Positions 4,872 through 5,121 of a stretch of 5,121 nt of DNA are shown here, piece by piece. How positions within the stretch are numbered: position 1 is the stretch's first letter; each line of letters starts with the position of its first letter. The stretch is from the NCBI GenBank assembly GCA_025465385.1, contig JAODNG010000118.1, positions 1 through 5,121 of the forward strand, in the 5' to 3' direction. The notes under the pieces were generated by a model. That model did not search any database, was not told the origin of the DNA, and was given only the letters and a program-made list of their open reading frames with translations. Origin of the DNA: Pseudonocardiales bacterium. Its GTDB lineage: Bacteria > Actinomycetota > Actinomycetes > Mycobacteriales > Pseudonocardiaceae. The translations under genes were made by a program, and so were the position numbers.

Positions 4872-5121
4872 GTGTCTGAGAGCGTCAGCGAAAGCGAGAA
4901 TCCAGTAATCCCCTCCCCCACTCCTAAAGCGACTCGGCCCAGGACGAACCGGGACTGGTGGCCGAATCAGCCGGACCTGCAGGTTCTCCACCAGCACTCG
5001 CCCCGGTCCAATCCGATGGGCGAGGATTTCAGTTACAAAGAAGAGTTCAAGACCCTTGACCTCGATGCGCTGAAGCGGGACATCTTCGAGGTGATGACGA
5101 CGTCGCAGGACTGGTGGCCGG
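4872..5121 (+). CDS. katG: KatG, catalase-peroxidase (5' part only)
   Basis: The window ends after 83 codons. The GTG start gives MSESVSESENPVIPSPTPKA, a low-complexity N-terminus. Next come TNRDWWPNQPDLQVLHQHSP and SNPMGEDFSYKEEFKTLDLD, and then a final SQDWWP. These are the conserved opening blocks of bacterial catalase-peroxidases, which decompose hydrogen peroxide with a haem group and also act as peroxidases. The distal haem triad Arg-Trp-His and the Met-Tyr-Trp adduct lie downstream and are not visible. A complete enzyme would have roughly 740 residues. The reading frame is clean to the last base. Its position behind furA implies induction by peroxide through loss of FurA repression. 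Confidence 0.97.
   Translation, partial: MSESVSESENPVIPSPTPKATRPRTNRDWWPNQPDLQVLHQHSPRSNPMGEDFSYKEEFKTLDLDALKRDIFEVMTTSQDWWP

Noticed and set aside
1..5121. CRISPR arrays, tRNA or rRNA genes, complete insertion sequences
   Set aside because: No regularly spaced direct repeats, no cloverleaf-like sequence and no transposase or terminal inverted repeats were found on either strand.

Overview
The window is high-GC actinobacterial DNA with GTG starts on four of its genes, clear Shine-Dalgarno boxes and strongly GC-biased third codon positions. It ends in a furA-katG pair of the kind found in mycobacteria, Pseudonocardiales and streptomycetes. I cannot name the genus; an actinomycete of the Mycobacteriales or Pseudonocardiales type is the best guess.

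Layout. (1) Positions 1-912 are gene debris. The 3' part of a serine beta-lactamase/esterase gene (+ strand, one frameshift) runs tail-to-tail into a 3'-truncated SAM-dependent methyltransferase gene (- strand, three apparent frameshifts). The second is locally much less GC-rich than the rest. (2) Positions 913-1109 hold no convincing gene. (3) Positions 1110-3287 form an intact module: an NTF2/SnoaL-like small protein on the - strand, and, divergent from it, a YCII/DGPF-family protein followed 13 bases later by a 407-residue ECF sigma factor of the ECF42 type with its long C-terminal extension. The 113-base divergent gap contains a perfect 16-bp inverted repeat. (4) Positions 3373-3936 hold a GNAT acetyltransferase (- strand). 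Immediately upstream lies a broken piece of a tyrosine-recombinase (phage-type integrase) N-terminal domain that happens to be in frame with it. (5) Positions 4274-5121 hold the furA promoter/operator, furA, and the first 83 codons of katG.

How they work together. FurA is a metal-dependent, peroxide-responsive repressor of its own operon and of the catalase-peroxidase KatG. ECF42 sigma factors are known to sit beside and transcribe DGPF-protein genes from promoters with TGTCGA at -35 and CG(A/T)C at -10. The inverted repeat between the NTF2-like gene and the DGPF gene carries exactly these two boxes, 17 bases apart, on both strands. I therefore infer a self-activating bidirectional ECF42 promoter that drives the DGPF-sigma operon one way and the NTF2-like gene the other. 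This is the most interesting proposal from the window.

Decayed genes and integrase debris on both sides suggest that the sigma-factor/GNAT block lies in a recombination-prone segment next to the conserved furA-katG locus.
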